Assembly (NCBI GenBank): GCA_028583685.1
Contig: JAMXIF010000065.1
Span: 35,292,110-35,356,109, forward strand
Origin: Petaurus breviceps papuanus
Lineage: Eukaryota > Chordata > Mammalia > Diprotodontia > Petauridae
DNA: 64,000 bases
Reading direction: 5' to 3'
Shown: positions 1-11,937 of the stretch, in pieces
Numbering within the stretch: the first letter of the stretch is position 1
Layout: each line of letters begins with the position of its first letter
Made by a program: the position numbers and the translations under genes
The notes under the pieces: generated by a model
The model's input: the letters and a program-made list of their open reading frames with translations, nothing else
Told to the model about the DNA's origin: nothing
Database searches by the model: none

Positions 1-81
1 ATATATAAAGTCCATTCTAATCCCAAAGACAGATTCTTAGGGGGAGGAAAAATGAGAAATTGACAACTCAGTATAAAGTAC

Positions 82-132
82 AGAGAGAGAGAGAGAGAGA
101 GATGGTAAATAGATAGATAGATAGATAGATGT
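82..132. repeat. (GA)n followed by (ATAG)n microsatellite
   Basis: A run of GA dinucleotides is followed directly by six ATAG units. The flanks (1-81 and 133-300) show no gene or recognisable element. Confidence 0.9.
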
Positions 133-299
133 CATATGTATCTTATAACTGCCATCCCAAGGTTTCTGAAATTGCTTGAATTGGATATAGAAGGGATTCT
201 TATCTTGGGGATGGGGTGAGGGGAGGTTGGAATAGAAGTCATCCTGTAATTCCTATCCCACTCAGAGATTCTGGACTGATTCCCTGATTACTTTGCAAT

Positions 300-680
300 C
301 ACAGTGAGATTTAGAGGAAAGGGAGGACAGGCTAAGTGGGAGTCTGCCCACTAACAAACTAGGTGACTTTGGGTAAATAAGTCACTAACAGTCTCTGTGC
401 TTCAGTTTTCTTATCTAGAAGAGTCTTAGGATTGTAGATTTAGCACAGGAAGGGACCTTAAACGTCATGGAGTCCCAACCTCTTCATTTTATAAATGAGG
501 AAACTGAGGCAGAAAGCAGTCCAGTGACTTGGTTACTGAGTGGTTACAGTGTCAGAGTCAGAAAATGAGCCCAGATCTGCCTGACTTCAGGTTTCTACGT
601 AGTCACCTTGACAGGGAAAAGTTGTTTTAGTTTCTGTCAAGCACAATGTAGACATTTAATAAATGTCTGTTGAATTTAAT
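300..680. repeat. MIR and MIR3-type SINE fragments
   Basis: About 355-420 reads like the middle of a sense MIR (gggtaaataagtcact, then cagttttcttatct). About 425-595 is an antisense MIR3-type copy with the signature ggaagggacctta, then gatgaggaaactgaggc. The family call rests on recognising the core words. Both copies are diverged. Confidence 0.65.
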
Positions 681-769
681 TTAATGGAATTGGTGAAACT
701 AGACCATCTGACTGGTGAGGGAGAAGGGATGGGAGAATGTTTTGGACAGTTAAAAGTCTGATGGTCCAT

Positions 770-1372
770 AATCAAAGAATGGCAGAGCTGGTGGGGACCT
801 TAGAACATAGAGTGTCAGAGGTGGGGGAAACCTCAAAGTAAAATATAGAATATCAGAGCAGAGAACAGCTTTAGAAACTAGAATATTAAAACTGGGAGGG
901 CCCGTAAACTGTAGAATGTTAAAAATTGAGAGGGACCTTAGAACACACAATGTCAGAGCTGGGAGGGATCTTGGAACATAGAATGTTAGAGCTGAAAAGT
1001 TTCTTAGAACATAAAATGTCAGAGCTAAGAGATCTTAGAACTGAGGATATCAGAACTAGGAGTGATCTTAGAACACAGAATGTCAGAAGTAGGAGGATTC
1101 TCAGGATAGGGAATGCCAGAGCTAGAAAGGTCTTAAGAATATAGAATGTTGGAGCTGGAAAAGACCATAGAAGGTAGAATGTCAGAGCTAGGAAATGTCC
1201 TTTGAACACAGAATGTCAGAAGTGGGAAGGCCCTTAGAACATAGAATNNNNNNNNNNCTTAGAACAGAGAATGTCTGAGCTGGAAGGGACCTTAGAACAT
1301 AGAATGACTGAGTGGGAGGGAACTTAGAACAGAGAATGTCAGAGGTGGGAGGGACCTTAGAACCTTGAACAT
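770..1372. repeat. 33-bp MIR3-tail minisatellite, array 1
   Basis: About eighteen imperfect units of the pattern agaacatagaatgtcagag plus ctgggagggacctt follow one another. The unit matches the antisense 3' tail of MIR3. The array is interrupted by a 10-base gap, so its true length is unknown. The short open frames here on both strands are by-products of the 3-divisible period. Confidence 0.85.
1248..1257. other. Assembly gap (10 N)
   Basis: Ten N bases lie inside the first 33-bp minisatellite array. Confidence 0.99.
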
Positions 1373-1429
1373 TGTGTGTTATGGCAACCTTGAACATCAT
1401 TATCATTCTTCACAGAGGGCCATGCTGCC

Positions 1430-1900
1430 CTCTGCCAATCCCCTCGCTTCACAGATGAAGCAATATGCATGGAGTTGTCCTGGCTATTACTATTTATTGG
1501 TTACTGTTATTCACTGCCCAAAGCTCCATGTTTTGATTGTGTCAGCAAATGGAGCCGTTTGCTTCTTCCCCTATTGAGAGCTGGGCTCTTTCTGATGAAG
1601 CCAGACGGCTTCTCGCCTGCTGCCCAATGAGTCATTCGGTGAGCTAATATTCCTCGGCAGTTGGGCCTCCCAGGGTGTGAGCGACACACAGCATTGCCTG
1701 TTCCGTCCAGGTCACTGGATTGGCATCTGGGAGCGCCAGGAGCTGCCAGAGCAGGGTCTTCCCTCCAGGCCCGGCTTCTTTTGAGGGTCCCTGGGGCCCA
1801 TGGGTCGGTGAGTCAAGATTTCCTGGTGGGCATGTGGGGGGGATGGGCGTGTCCAGAGGACCAGGTGGGTGTTACTTGAGCTGTCAGCATTGGATCAGGC
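1430..1900. promoter_or_regulatory. Repeat-free block, possible conserved noncoding element
   Basis: This block has no SINE or simple-repeat signature, unlike almost everything around it, and has balanced base composition. It contains a perfect AP-1 consensus TGAGTCA at 1628-1634 and mixed A/T-rich and G/C-rich words of the kind seen in enhancers. No long open frame with coding character was found. The enhancer role is inference only, and an undetected noncoding exon is also possible. Confidence 0.3.
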
Positions 1901-1974
1901 AGGGTCTGGTGAAGTAAGAAGTAGGGGACGGAGAAGGGAAATTCACAAATGCACCGTCTAGTTCGAGAATCAAT

Positions 1975-3560
1975 CATGATACGATTTAGAGCTGGAAGGA
2001 CTTAGAGGTCGATTAACCTACTTCCTTCCTTTTATAAAAGAGGAAATTGGGGCCCAGGTTAGCAAGGAGACTTGCCCAAAGTGACACTGTCTGTAAGTAG
2101 CAAAGCCATTATTCAAACCCAATTGTCCTGACTCCAGACTATTCTCTGTCGTGATGGGGAGTCCTTTTTTGGGACTGGAGAGCAGAGTGGGATTGAAGAA
2201 CTTTTTGATGGATTTCCCCCCACCTCCCTAGCTGAGCTTAATCTTCCTGCAGGGTTTGGGTGGGGCTGCAGACCCTGGAGCCCAAGGACAGACAGTCACC
2301 TGGGGAGCCTAAGGATGTCATCACTTCTTATCATAAAAACGGACATAATTGTAGCTGACAGCTCTGGGGAAGCACCTTTGGAGTCAGAGGACTTGGGTTC
2401 AAATCCCAACCCCAGCCTTTGCAACTTTGAGCAAATCATTTGAGTTCTCTGAAGCTCAGCTTCCTGATTTTTAGAAGAAGAATGTTGATCTAATGTCTAA
2501 GCTTCTCTCCAGGACTTCTTTGGAAGACTTTGGGAGGTGGGGGGGGGGCATGCATGTGTGGGGAAATGTCGACCCCAATGTTCTCTAGGCTTGGTAGGTA
2601 TATATTTTTCCTGTCCTCCTGGAAGACTATAAATTCTGCTGCCTCACGGGCTTCATGCATCCACCAGATTTGGAGTAATAAGACCCACGTAAGAATGGTC
2701 CGGGCATTTGTTGCTTGTGTGACCTCAGACAAGTCATCTTAAGCTCCCCTGGCCCCAGCTTCCTTAACTGTAAAATGAGGGGGCTGGAGTTGTTGACCTC
2801 TGAGCTCTGTATCTGTAACCCTGTGATCCACCCAACTCCGATGGAGGGAGGCGGGCGTTTGTCCCTGGGTTTCTACCTCTCCCTTTTCCTAAGCTTGTTT
2901 TCCTTCTTTCTGCCTGGGGACCAGACAAAGGAAGCTGGCTCACCTTCCCTTTTGTATTTCGTAAACCACCCCTTCCTACTCCCCATCTCACCTCGTCTGC
3001 CAGGACTGGGTGGTATCCAACAGGTGAGGGGTGGCTAGATCTCCTGCGCACATTGTGTGTCCCAGAGCTCCGGGGACTTGGGAATCTTGTGGTCCTCCTA
3101 GCTGGGCTGGGCTAGGTTTCCTCTTTCCCTCTCCACCACCCCCATCTCTTGAATTTTCGGCTTAATTGAGATTTACAGAGCACTTTCTTCACAGTAATCC
3201 CATGAGATCACACACTTAGTTTGGGCTGTACTCTAAAATCCTGGGATTCTGTGATGAGAAGAGTCAGAGCTGGTCTTTGAGCCTTGATTCTCCATCTTGC
3301 CTTTCTGTAGATGGTGCTGCTTCAAGATCAGGTTCCCAGATCCAGGCCCTTCTGGTTTTCTCCTAAGGGGCAAGTTTGGGGGCCTGCCAGAGGCTGAGCA
3401 TCAGGAACATGTTCTTGTGGGAATCGCTGTGGACTGAGGGTCAGGAAGCTGACTAACAGATCTATCTCTCTGGGCTCCAATTCCTCACTTGTAAAACAAC
3501 GGGAATGGACGTGACAATTTCTACGGTCCCTTCCAGCCCTAAATCCTGTGGTGACTGGGA
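1975..3560. repeat. Block of MIR/MIR3 SINE fragments
   Basis: About 1978-2150 is antisense MIR3 (ttagagctggaaggactta, then gaggaaattggggccc). About 2345-2520, 2690-2830 and 3400-3550 are sense copies (cttgggttcaaatccc, or ctgtaaaatgaggg). The stretch 2830-3400 between them shows no gene and only unremarkable unique sequence. Confidence 0.65.
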
Positions 3561-3854
3561 TGGGATTAAGGGGAGCACGAGATAAGTCCAGTAAAACTCG
3601 GATGAATCAGGCCCAAGATACCTCCAAATGCTGGCATTTTTAAAAATTTGGTATCTTTCTGACATCACCCTCATTTCCAAGTATATTCCTCCCCCTGCCT
3701 ATGCAGTATCTGTCCCCTGTAACTAAAAGAAAAAAAAAAGGTCAACCCATCAAAACTTCAGTATATGTACCTTGCATATCCATAGTCCCCCACTTCCAAA
3801 AAGAAGGAAAGAAGGTGCATTTTATATCTCCTCAAGTGGCATACCCTTGCTTTT

Positions 3855-4118
3855 TGTTGTTCAGTCATTTTTCCAATCATATCTGACTCTTTGTGACCCC
3901 ATGTGGGGTTTTCTCGGCAAAGGTACTGGAGTGGTTTGCCATTTCCTTTTCCAGTTTATTTTACAGATGAGGAAACTGAGGCAAAGAGGGTTAAGTGACT
4001 TGCCCAGGGTCACACATCTAGGAAGTGTCTGAGGCTAGATTTTAACTTGGAAGATGAGTCTTCCTGACTCCAGGCCCAATGCTCTGAGCACTATGGCACC
4101 ATCTAACTGCTCTACCCT
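3855..4118 (-). mobile_element. RTE-tailed marsupial SINE
   Basis: Read on the minus strand, a tRNA-like head is followed by the core ending in gacttgcccagggtcacac on the + strand. The RTE-type 3' tail carries gactctttgtgacccca and the tract around ggtttgccatttcc. It is nearly full length. The same structure recurs at 8432, 20800, 35640, 43088, 55345 and 62455. Confidence 0.8.
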
Positions 4119-4124
4119 TTCTTT

Positions 4125-4378
4125 TATTATTTTGTTTTATTTTTAAATTAAATTTTATGTTAATTTTTAGTTTACATCATTCATTTCCACAAGATTTTTA
4201 GTTACAAATTTTCTCCCTGTCTCTCCCTGACTCACCATCCCAAAACATTGATTCCACTGTATACCCCTCCCCCAGTCTGCTCTCTCCTGTGTCCTCCCCC
4301 ATCCCCCCTCCGACTTTCCAGTAGGTCAAGATGGATCTCTATGCCCCAGCTCCTGTATATCCCAGTTGCTCTACCCTT
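4125..4378 (-). mobile_element. 5'-truncated HAL1/L1 3'-end fragment
   Basis: The words catttccacaagattttt, gttacaaattttctccc and gatctctatgccccag match the 3' ends of both HAL1 copies at 16.9 and 23.8 kb, in the same orientation. Only the last 250 bp or so is present, as expected for 5' truncation during reverse transcription. It carries no coding sequence. Confidence 0.75.
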
Positions 4379-4439
4379 TCTTTTTACCACTAGTGATTCT
4401 CCCCTACTTTCTAAGAACCTCTCAAGTCCTCCAAATCCA

Positions 4440-4880
4440 CATCTGTTAAATGAGGGGATGATGCCAGTTGACCTCTAAGGGCCTTCCCAGGACAGAATGG
4501 TCTTAAGGTCTCAGCTAGGTCTTTGGTGCTAGAGGGAGATTATAGCATCCTCTAGTCTAATGGCTGCATTTAACAGAGAAGGAAACTGAGACCCAGAAGG
4601 ATTAACTAAACTTGACCAAGGTCACATAATAGTTAGTGAAGGGCCAAGACCAAATCCCAAATCTCCTAAATTCCAATACTATATGTATGTTTATATATAC
4701 ATATGTATATATGTTTATATATTAGATTATGTAATTTTAGTTTCTCGAGTCTCTATAGAAAATAAGAAGACTTAGGATCAAGACTTGGGTTTACTACTTT
4801 TTAGCTGTGTCACCATGGGCAAATCACTTCTTTTTGCTGGTTGTAGCAGTAAAATGAGAGAATTAGACTAGATGGTACAT
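4440..4880. repeat. MIR/MIR3 fragments and an AT-rich tract
   Basis: About 4440-4500 is the tail of a sense MIR3. About 4515-4675 is an antisense MIR3, and 4745-4870 a sense MIR. A TA/TG-rich tract (atgtttatatatacatatg type) lies at about 4680-4730. Confidence 0.6.
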
Positions 4881-4884
4881 AGTT

Positions 4885-5092
4885 AGACAGACAGACAGAC
4901 GGATGGATGGATGAATGAATAAATCATTGATGATGAAGATAGATACCAAGGGATGAGGATGAGACGGATATAGATAGATAGACAGACAGACAGATGGATG
5001 GATGGATAGATCAATGATGATAAAAACAGTTATAGACTGATAATGATGAGGTAGATAGATGGACAGATGGCTGGATGGATAGATAGATGATT
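4885..5092. repeat. Compound tetranucleotide repeat (AGAC/GGAT/ATAG)n
   Basis: Short runs of agac, ggat and atag alternate over about 200 bp with partial decay between them. Similar AG/GAT-rich tracts recur near 45.2 and 53.1 kb. Confidence 0.85.
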
Positions 5093-5094
5093 GG

Positions 5095-5290
5095 GTGAAG
5101 TATTATTAAACTCTTACTATGTGTTGGGCTGTGAGCAAAGTACCTGGGATACAAATACAAGCTTATACAGATATAAGACAATCCTTACTGTCAAGGAGGT
5201 TACATTCTAACCAGAGACTACAGCACATAAAGGGAAGCTGGAAAGTAGGTGGGAGAGGTCCCTGGGCAGGGTCAAGGTGATTTTTAGGGA
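5095..5290 (+). repeat. Old dispersed repeat, opening segment
   Basis: Begins with the widespread theme of attattaaactcttactatg, then gggctgtgagcaaag and a segment about an increase in length (caaggaggttacattctaa). The same opening occurs at 10240, 35335, 37480, 38985, 40455 and 57130. The family was not identified. Confidence 0.55.
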
Positions 5291-7630
5291 GACAGAAATA
5301 TGGTCATTGAGTCAAGTAAAGAATGAAGGGAGCATGACTGAGAAACATCAGGAATGGTGGTTAAGGGTAGAGATTTATCTATCGTGCCATCTACGGTCCC
5401 TCCCAAACTTATCCTTCTATGATTTTTGCATCTGATATCTGAAATGAAAGATAGGGTTCTTAGTGGGTAGAGAGACAGCTTTGGAGCCAGGGAGATCTGG
5501 GTTCAGGTCCCACCTGTGACACAGATTTGCCATAATTCTCCCAGGGGCATTTTTTAAGACTCCAAGTGGCAGAGTAGATGCCCAGGGCCATCGGTATGAG
5601 TCACTGGGATCCCTGGGAGGTCCCTATGCCTGTGAAATACCAGGTTTGGATCCTTCAAAAAGCCAAAGCAAGATGACAGTGTTCTCCCACTATCTTGCTC
5701 AGTCTTTCTTGTGAGCAAGAACATGAGTCTGTGGGATGGCTGGGGAAGATGAGGCATGTTGCACATTGTGAGTGTTAGGATCACATCTGTGACTGTAGTC
5801 AGGGGGACAGTCTGGACTTCTTGGGAAGCTGCTCTCTGAACCAATAGAACTCTTCCATGTAAGGACAGAGCCTCTGAACTTGATCTCCAGGGTACCAAGA
5901 GTTCCCTGAAGGATGAAACTAGATCCTTGTCAAAGGTGGAATGGTTTTCTCCTCAGTGCTGGCCCCGTGAAAGACCCCCAAAGAGGTCCTAGCTATTGGC
6001 TGGCCCCTGGCAGAATGGTAGCCAGGAAAGTTCAAGGTCCATCTGCCTTCCCTGCTAAAGGAGGTTACCTGAGGGAGGCCTGAAAAATGGCAATTTGAAA
6101 AGCCTTCTTCATCTTCTCATCTGGATAGAAAAGCTTTGGAGATGTAGGGTGGTGTTAGTGCTACTTATTAACTGTGTGATCCTGAGCGGGTCTTCTGTAA
6201 AAAAAGCTTTTTCCCAACTTAGTTTTTTCTTCTGTACAATGGGCACAATAATACACTATCTACATCACTGGGCTGTTACATGGGAAATGTTTTGCAGAGA
6301 GGCAGCACAGTGGTTAGTTGGAGCCAGGAGGACCTGAGTTCAAATTCCACCTCAGACACTTGCCAGCTTTGTGACTCAGAGCAGGTAACACAAGCTCTCT
6401 GAGCCCCATAGATTTATCTGTTTAGAGCTGGAAGGGACATTAGAGGTCATCTCATCTACGTCCTTTGGCTTCCTCATCTGTAATGGGGTTTAATGATAGC
6501 ATCTATCTCCCTGACAATTAGGAAAAGAGAAAGTTCTTTGCTATCAATCCATCAACAAGCATTTATTAGCTATTACAATCATACTCTACCCATGACTAAG
6601 TCATGGGACTTGACAAAGCTGACTTGAAAATCAGCTACTGATTTCATTCATTTATCCAGTCATTCATTAAGGGAGAGGAGAGCACGCATTTACTATCACC
6701 TACTATGTGCCAAGCATTGTGCCAAATGCTTCATAAACATTTTCTTATTGGATCCTCACATCCAAACTCATTTTCCCAACTTGTTTCATTAAACAAACAT
6801 TAATTGCCTACTGTGTACAGGACAGATTTGAGCTCAGTTCTTCTTGATTTATTTTATTAAGCAAATATTAAGTGCCTACTGTGTACAGACCAGATATAAA
6901 CACAGGTCCACCCAACTCATTTCATTAAGCCAATGTTAAGTGTCTACTGTGTATAGAGTGTTACTGCTGAAGAATAGTGAAGACTTAGATAAAATAAAAT
7001 CCCCTTGATTATAGTCTAGTAGATTTATAAGACAGAAATATAAACTGTGAGGTTAATTCTAACTCAAAATCATCCTTCCTATTGGGAATGAAACAAGGTC
7101 ACTTATCTGAAGAAGCCCTACTTTGCCTCCTAAGTGGGACTTGGTAAAAGATAGTAAGCTGGTTATTTAAGCCTTTCAGCTCATTCTTATCTATCACTCT
7201 GAACACCTTGTCTGTGGATCATCTCCATATGACACTTCCAGAGCTGTCCAAACCAGAACTGAACTCTCTTGGGAGGTAGGGGGTTGCCTACCTCTAGAAG
7301 GCTTCCCCCCCAGACTTACTGGGGATTTTGTCTTGGAGGTTCTTGTTCAGATACAGATCTGTACCAGAAGACCTCTGAGTTCCCTTCTAGTGCCCACGTT
7401 CTATGTATCTGTAGATCGCTTTACTTTTTTCCAAAGACTTGTCCCTTCTATTAACCATGTTGGCCAGGCAAGTCTTATTATTGTTCCATTTTATGGATAA
7501 AGAAAGTAAGGTTCAAAGAGAAGTGTAGAGTCATGATGATCCTTGCTAGTAATAGAGAGGTCCTGACGTTATTTCCTAACCTTGGCTTCTTAGAACTGTG
7601 CATTTTTGTCATACACCCAATTAATAAATG
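5291..7630. repeat. Noncoding interval with MIR fragments and a triplicated short segment
   Basis: Sense MIR pieces are visible at about 5455-5530, 6125-6260 and 6300-6420, followed by MIR3 tail sequence to about 6530. From 6540 to 6960 a short segment ending in the theme taagtgcctactgtgtacag occurs three times in close succession. The intervals 5530-6100 and 6960-7610 show no gene. Short open frames here lack homology that I can recognise. Confidence 0.5.
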
Positions 7631-7635
7631 CTTGT

Positions 7636-7792
7636 TGAGGGATGGCTAGGTGGCCCAATGAATAGAGCACTGGCCCTGGAGTCAGGAGGACCTGAGTTCA
7701 AATTTGACCTCAGACGCAAAAACTAGCTGTGTGACCTTGGGCAAGTCACTTAACCCCAATTGCCCTTCAAAAAGCAAAAAAAAAAAGTGATT
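7636..7792 (+). mobile_element. Marsupial tRNA-derived SINE (SINE1/WSINE type)
   Basis: The tRNA-like head ggatggctaggtggcccaat leads into the core gacctgagttcaaattt and cacttaaccccaattgccc, and an A-rich tail closes the element. It is full length with moderate divergence. Confidence 0.85.
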
Positions 7793-8431
7793 TATAAGTT
7801 TTTTTTAAATTGAAAGTGATTTATAACTAGATTTGGGGGCTACTTTTTTCTTTTAAAAATGTCTTTGATATTGGATTTTTTTTTGTACATTTCCTAATAT
7901 ACTCCTCCCTCCTCCACCTCTCAGGAAACCATCCTTTAGGACAAAGAATTAAAAAGAGGAGAAAAGAACCATTGAGTAAAGCTGACCAACAAACTTATGG
8001 CCCACTCCCCATGTTATATGCAGAATTCCACACTCTGGTCTCCCAACTCTGCAAAGAAAGGAAGAGGGTGCATTTCTCCTCTCTTCATTGAGGCCAGGCT
8101 TGGTCCTTAAAGTTTCACAAAATCCTTCTTTTTTCATTAAAAAAGTATGGAAAGACAATGAATTCTGTTTCCCATAGTTTCTCATCACATTGTGGTAATC
8201 ACAGGAGCACCTGTTTATACAACACTTGAAGGTTCACAAAGGGCTTCCCTCGAAACAACTTTATGGGGTTTGTATTGTCCCAATTTGCAGATGAGGACAT
8301 CGAGACTCAGAGAGGTCATAAGGTCATAGATATCCAGCTAGAAGGTTTCCTAGTCCAGTTCCCTCATCTTATAGATGGAGCACCTAGGGTTCAGTCACCA
8401 TGCATTTATTAAATGTTTATTGTGTATGGGT
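7793..8431. other. Noncoding interval with antisense MIR/MIR3 pieces
   Basis: Mostly unique, T-rich sequence. Antisense MIR lies at about 8205-8325 (tgaggacatcgagactc) and antisense MIR3 at 8320-8400. No coding exon seen. Confidence 0.45.
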
Positions 8432-8690
8432 TGGATAGGGTAGGTAGGTGTCACAGTGGCAGGACCTAGAGTCAGGAAGACTCATCTTCCTGAGTACAAA
8501 TCTAACCTCAGAACTTATTAGCTGTGTGACCCTGGGCAAGTCACTGCACCCTGTTTGCCTTAGTTTCTTCATCTGTTAAATGATCTGGAGAAGAAAATGG
8601 CAAAGCACTCTGGTATCTCTGGCCAAAAAACCCCACATGGGGCCACAAAGAGCCAGACACAACTGAAAAAAAAAATGACTGAATTTGTAT
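8432..8690 (+). mobile_element. RTE-tailed marsupial SINE
   Basis: The head gtaggtgtcacagtgg leads into gtgaccctgggcaagtcac and a tail carrying ggccacaaagagccagacac, which is the forward sense of the 3855 element. Confidence 0.8.
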
Positions 8691-9594
8691 GGGCTGTCTG
8701 GATATAATCATTTTTAATCTTTTGCTTCTTTCAAAATTCAAAAATTAATATAATATGATGTAAGCTATAATATAATATGCTATGTTACAATATAAACTAT
8801 AATATAATATATACTATACTAAACTGTAATAAAATATCTATGTATCTTTTGTTTTTAGATCCCCTTCATTACCAAATACATCCCTCCCTTCCCCTCCTCC
8901 CCCCTTCAGTGAACCAGTTGTTGAGAGGATGAGAGGAGATAATAATTGCACATACAACACAGCCCAGTGCTAGGCACATAGTAAATACCATATATATTCA
9001 AGCCTTAGTTTCTTCATCGTCCAATGGAGGGTTGGATTAAATGACCTCTAAGGTCTATTCTAACTTTAGACCCATGACCCAATGGAAAGAATCCATCACT
9101 TTGGAAGAGCACGGGGTCTGAGCTATGCCTCTCCTCTGTTGGGGGGTTCTGGGAAGGGAATGTTCCCATGGAGGGCTGCTGCCCAGGGAATGCAGTTATT
9201 AGAGATTGAATTTCCTGGCACGTTTGAGCCCTGGAGATTCCAGGCCAGTACCCAGTGAGTGGAAGGGAAGCAGGTCAAACTGACCCCCTCACTTGGCCCT
9301 GGTCACTGGAGTACAGTAACCTGAATCCTGGATGGCAGACAGATTTACTGGCTTTGAATGGGGCCTGTTGTACCAGCTGATTTTATCTCTTTCCACAAAG
9401 GAGGAAGAAATGGGCCGGGCCTGGATCCCCTCCCCTTTCCTGGCTGGCCTAAGAAGGCCGTTCTGTCCACCTCTGCTAACCTTGGCTTGCCCTGGATGGA
9501 TACCTGTCTCTCACCATAGGCTAAAAGCTTATCAGTGACAGGAGGTCTGTTCTCCTGCTTTGTCACAAACATATAGAAATTAGAGCTAGACAGG
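8691..9594. other. Noncoding interval
   Basis: About 8740-8850 is very AT-rich with repeated ataatat words. About 8935-9080 is a MIR/MIR3 sense tail. From 9085 to 9590 the sequence is largely repeat-free and moderately GC-rich, with no recognisable coding exon. Confidence 0.45.
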
Positions 9595-9815
9595 CTTTAA
9601 AGACTGGACTTCTTGGCCTGGGGTCTGTGCATGCGTGTATACGTGTGCATTGTGTATGTATGTGAGTGTGGATGTGTGTGTTATTAAATATTTTGATAAC
9701 TATCTCGATATAACTAGTTTCCTTTGTAACCCTATTTGTTTTGTGCATTTAAAAACCTTATTCTGAGGAGTCCATGGGCTTCACCAGACCACCAAGGGGT
9801 TCCACAACTTAAACC
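9595..9815 (+). mobile_element. hAT-type nonautonomous DNA transposon fragment
   Basis: It carries ttttgataactatctcgat, then ttctgaggagtccatgggc and caccagaccaccaagggg, the right half of an ancient MITE also seen at 16.6, 21.6 and 62.0 kb. A short TG-rich tract (9630-9680) interrupts it. An antisense MIR follows at about 9815-9945. Confidence 0.6.
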
Positions 9816-10007
9816 CCCTTATTTGACAGAAAAATAGATTGAAACAAAGAGGATAAGTGTCTGATTTACCAGGTCACACACTGAAGTAAGTGCCCGAGGT
9901 GAGATCCGAACCCAGATCTTCTAAATCCAATGGGCTTTTTCCTCAGTTCCACACTGCCCACATGTGGACCCATGCTTGAAGTCTAGAAAATACACACCAA
10001 CAGATAG

Positions 10008-10015
10008 ATGGGGGG

Positions 10016-10066
<51 letters not shown>

Positions 10067-10235
10067 AAGAGAGAGAGAGAGAAAAAAAGAAAGAAAAAGA
10101 AGAGAGAGGGGGAAAGAAAGGAAGGAAAGAAGGAAGAAAGGAAGGAGAAAGAAGAAGAGAGAAAAAGAAAGGAGAAAGAAGGAAGAAAGGGGGGAAAGAA
10201 GGATGGAAAGAAGGGTGGATAGATACATAGATATA
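10008..10235. repeat. Purine-rich (GA)n / (GAAA, GGAA)n tract
   Basis: A pure GA run at 10019-10080 grades into AAAG and GGAA units over about 220 bp. Highly charged R/E/K reading frames across it are artefacts of the repeat. Confidence 0.9.
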
Positions 10236-11440
10236 GAGTAAATAGCATTTATCAGGTGCTTACTTACCACGTTCTAGCATTGTGCTAAACATTAGGAATA
10301 TAATTACAAGCAAAAACAATAGTCCCTACCCTCAAGAAGCTTCCATTTCAGGGGAGGTGAGAGAACATATGTCAGAGACATCGTTGAGAAGAGAGGTTGG
10401 GGAGAATCCCCACTGGACAGGAACTCCCCAATTGGAGGAGGGACCTGCAAGGGGTAAAGGCATTTTTAGGGTAAGAAGGCAGTGGGAGTGGAGGTGTAAA
10501 AATATGGAGAGTGAGAGTACTCGCAGGAAAGAAGTGGAGGGGAGCAGTAATCTGTACTGGGCAGATCAGGCTGTTGGCTGCTCTGGGTCTGGGGCTAGTT
10601 AGTGTTGTGAATTCTATGTCCCTGCCGCATACAGTCCAGGGCACTGCCTTCTGCACAGCCTGAAAACTTGGGTCTCTGGTGTAGAAAGAGCCCTGGACTT
10701 AGAATGGATAGGTCTGGAGGTAGAACTGATAGGATTTGATAAATGATTAGAGATGGGGTAGAGGGAGAGTGAGGAGGCAAGGGTCACTGAGGTAGAGGAC
10801 AGGGAGAAGGGAAGACTGGTGGTGCCTTCAAAACAAGGAGGTAAGTTAGGAAGAGAGGAGGGTGTGAGGAGAAATAGGCTGAGTTCTGTTCTGGACCAGA
10901 TGAGTTTGGAAATATCTAGTCGCCAGTTGGTGATGGGATATCCCAACCTCTGGGGACAAGTGAGGGCTGGATAGTTGGATCTGGGAATCATTGGCTTAGA
11001 GATCATCACTGAATCCATGGAAGCTGCTAAGGTCACCAAATGAGAAAGTGTGAGGTCAGGCAGAGGGGACTCAGTACAGAGGCTCAAGGGGGCATCCACA
11101 ACCAGTGCTTTTCCTGGGTGAAGATACCACAGAGGGGAGCCCAGAAGGAGTCAGGGTCTGGAGAACAGAGAACATTCCAGAGGAACTTGTGTCCAAAGGC
11201 ATGGGACGCTACAGAGAGGACAGGGACTGAGAAAAGACCTCAGATTCAGGAATTGAGACAGCATTGATAACTTTGGATAGAACCATTTCAGCTGAGTGAT
11301 GAAGTTGGAAACCAGACTGCAGACAGTGAGAGGCAGCAGGAGAAGACCTCTCCCCCCCCCCCCCCCATTGCCAGGGCTTGACTTCGAAAGGGAGCAGAGA
11401 CACAGCCCAGTAGACTGAGAGGGTAGTAGCATCCAGTGAG
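10236..11440 (+). repeat. Long copy of an old dispersed repeat (family not identified)
   Basis: It opens with agcatttatcaggtgctta and continues with a noncoding, purine-rich body. Landmarks include taggatttgataaatgatt, ggtggtgccttcaaaacaag and gggaatcattggcttagag. The same succession, more decayed, occurs at 57130-58000, and its opening part at 40455-40865. No open frame is held in common, so it looks noncoding. Its class (LINE, LTR-related or other) cannot be settled by eye. A C-homopolymer of about 16 lies at 11350-11366. Confidence 0.5.
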
Positions 11441-11444
11441 TATT

Positions 11445-11845
11445 TCAAGGACCTGTCATCCCCTAAACCTGAGTCTCCTGATTCTCAAGTGAGTGTTTCT
11501 TCCTGCTGAACCAATGCCTGATGCTTAATCCCTGCTCCTTCGGACCTGTTCTCAAGCAAGTCCTGCCCCCTATCTCCCTAAAGAGGCTGAGTCCAGAGAC
11601 AGAAGGCACCGTCTGGGCAGATCCCTTATGGGCACAGGGGATGCCAGGTGGAGCTGGGAGCGTGGGCTGGCCAGCCTGGGACTGTTGGGACGCATAAATT
11701 ATTTTGCTGCCTTCTGGCTAATTTTACCCTCTACATTTTCATGAATCATTTCCCATCCGGGGGCGGGTGTGTGAGAAGTGGAAGCAGCCCCTGCCAGCTG
11801 GAAGGGCCATGCATGCCACTCTAAGCTTCTTGCTGTACTTGTGTT

Positions 11846-11850
<5 letters not shown>
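11445..11850. promoter_or_regulatory. Repeat-free block, possible conserved noncoding element
   Basis: There are no recognised repeats. About 11690-11760 is A/T-rich with homeodomain-like words (cataaattattttgctg, catgaatcatttccc) between GC-rich flanks. No coding exon seen. Regulatory function is inferred only from composition and freedom from repeats. Confidence 0.25.
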
Positions 11851-11937
<87 letters not shown>

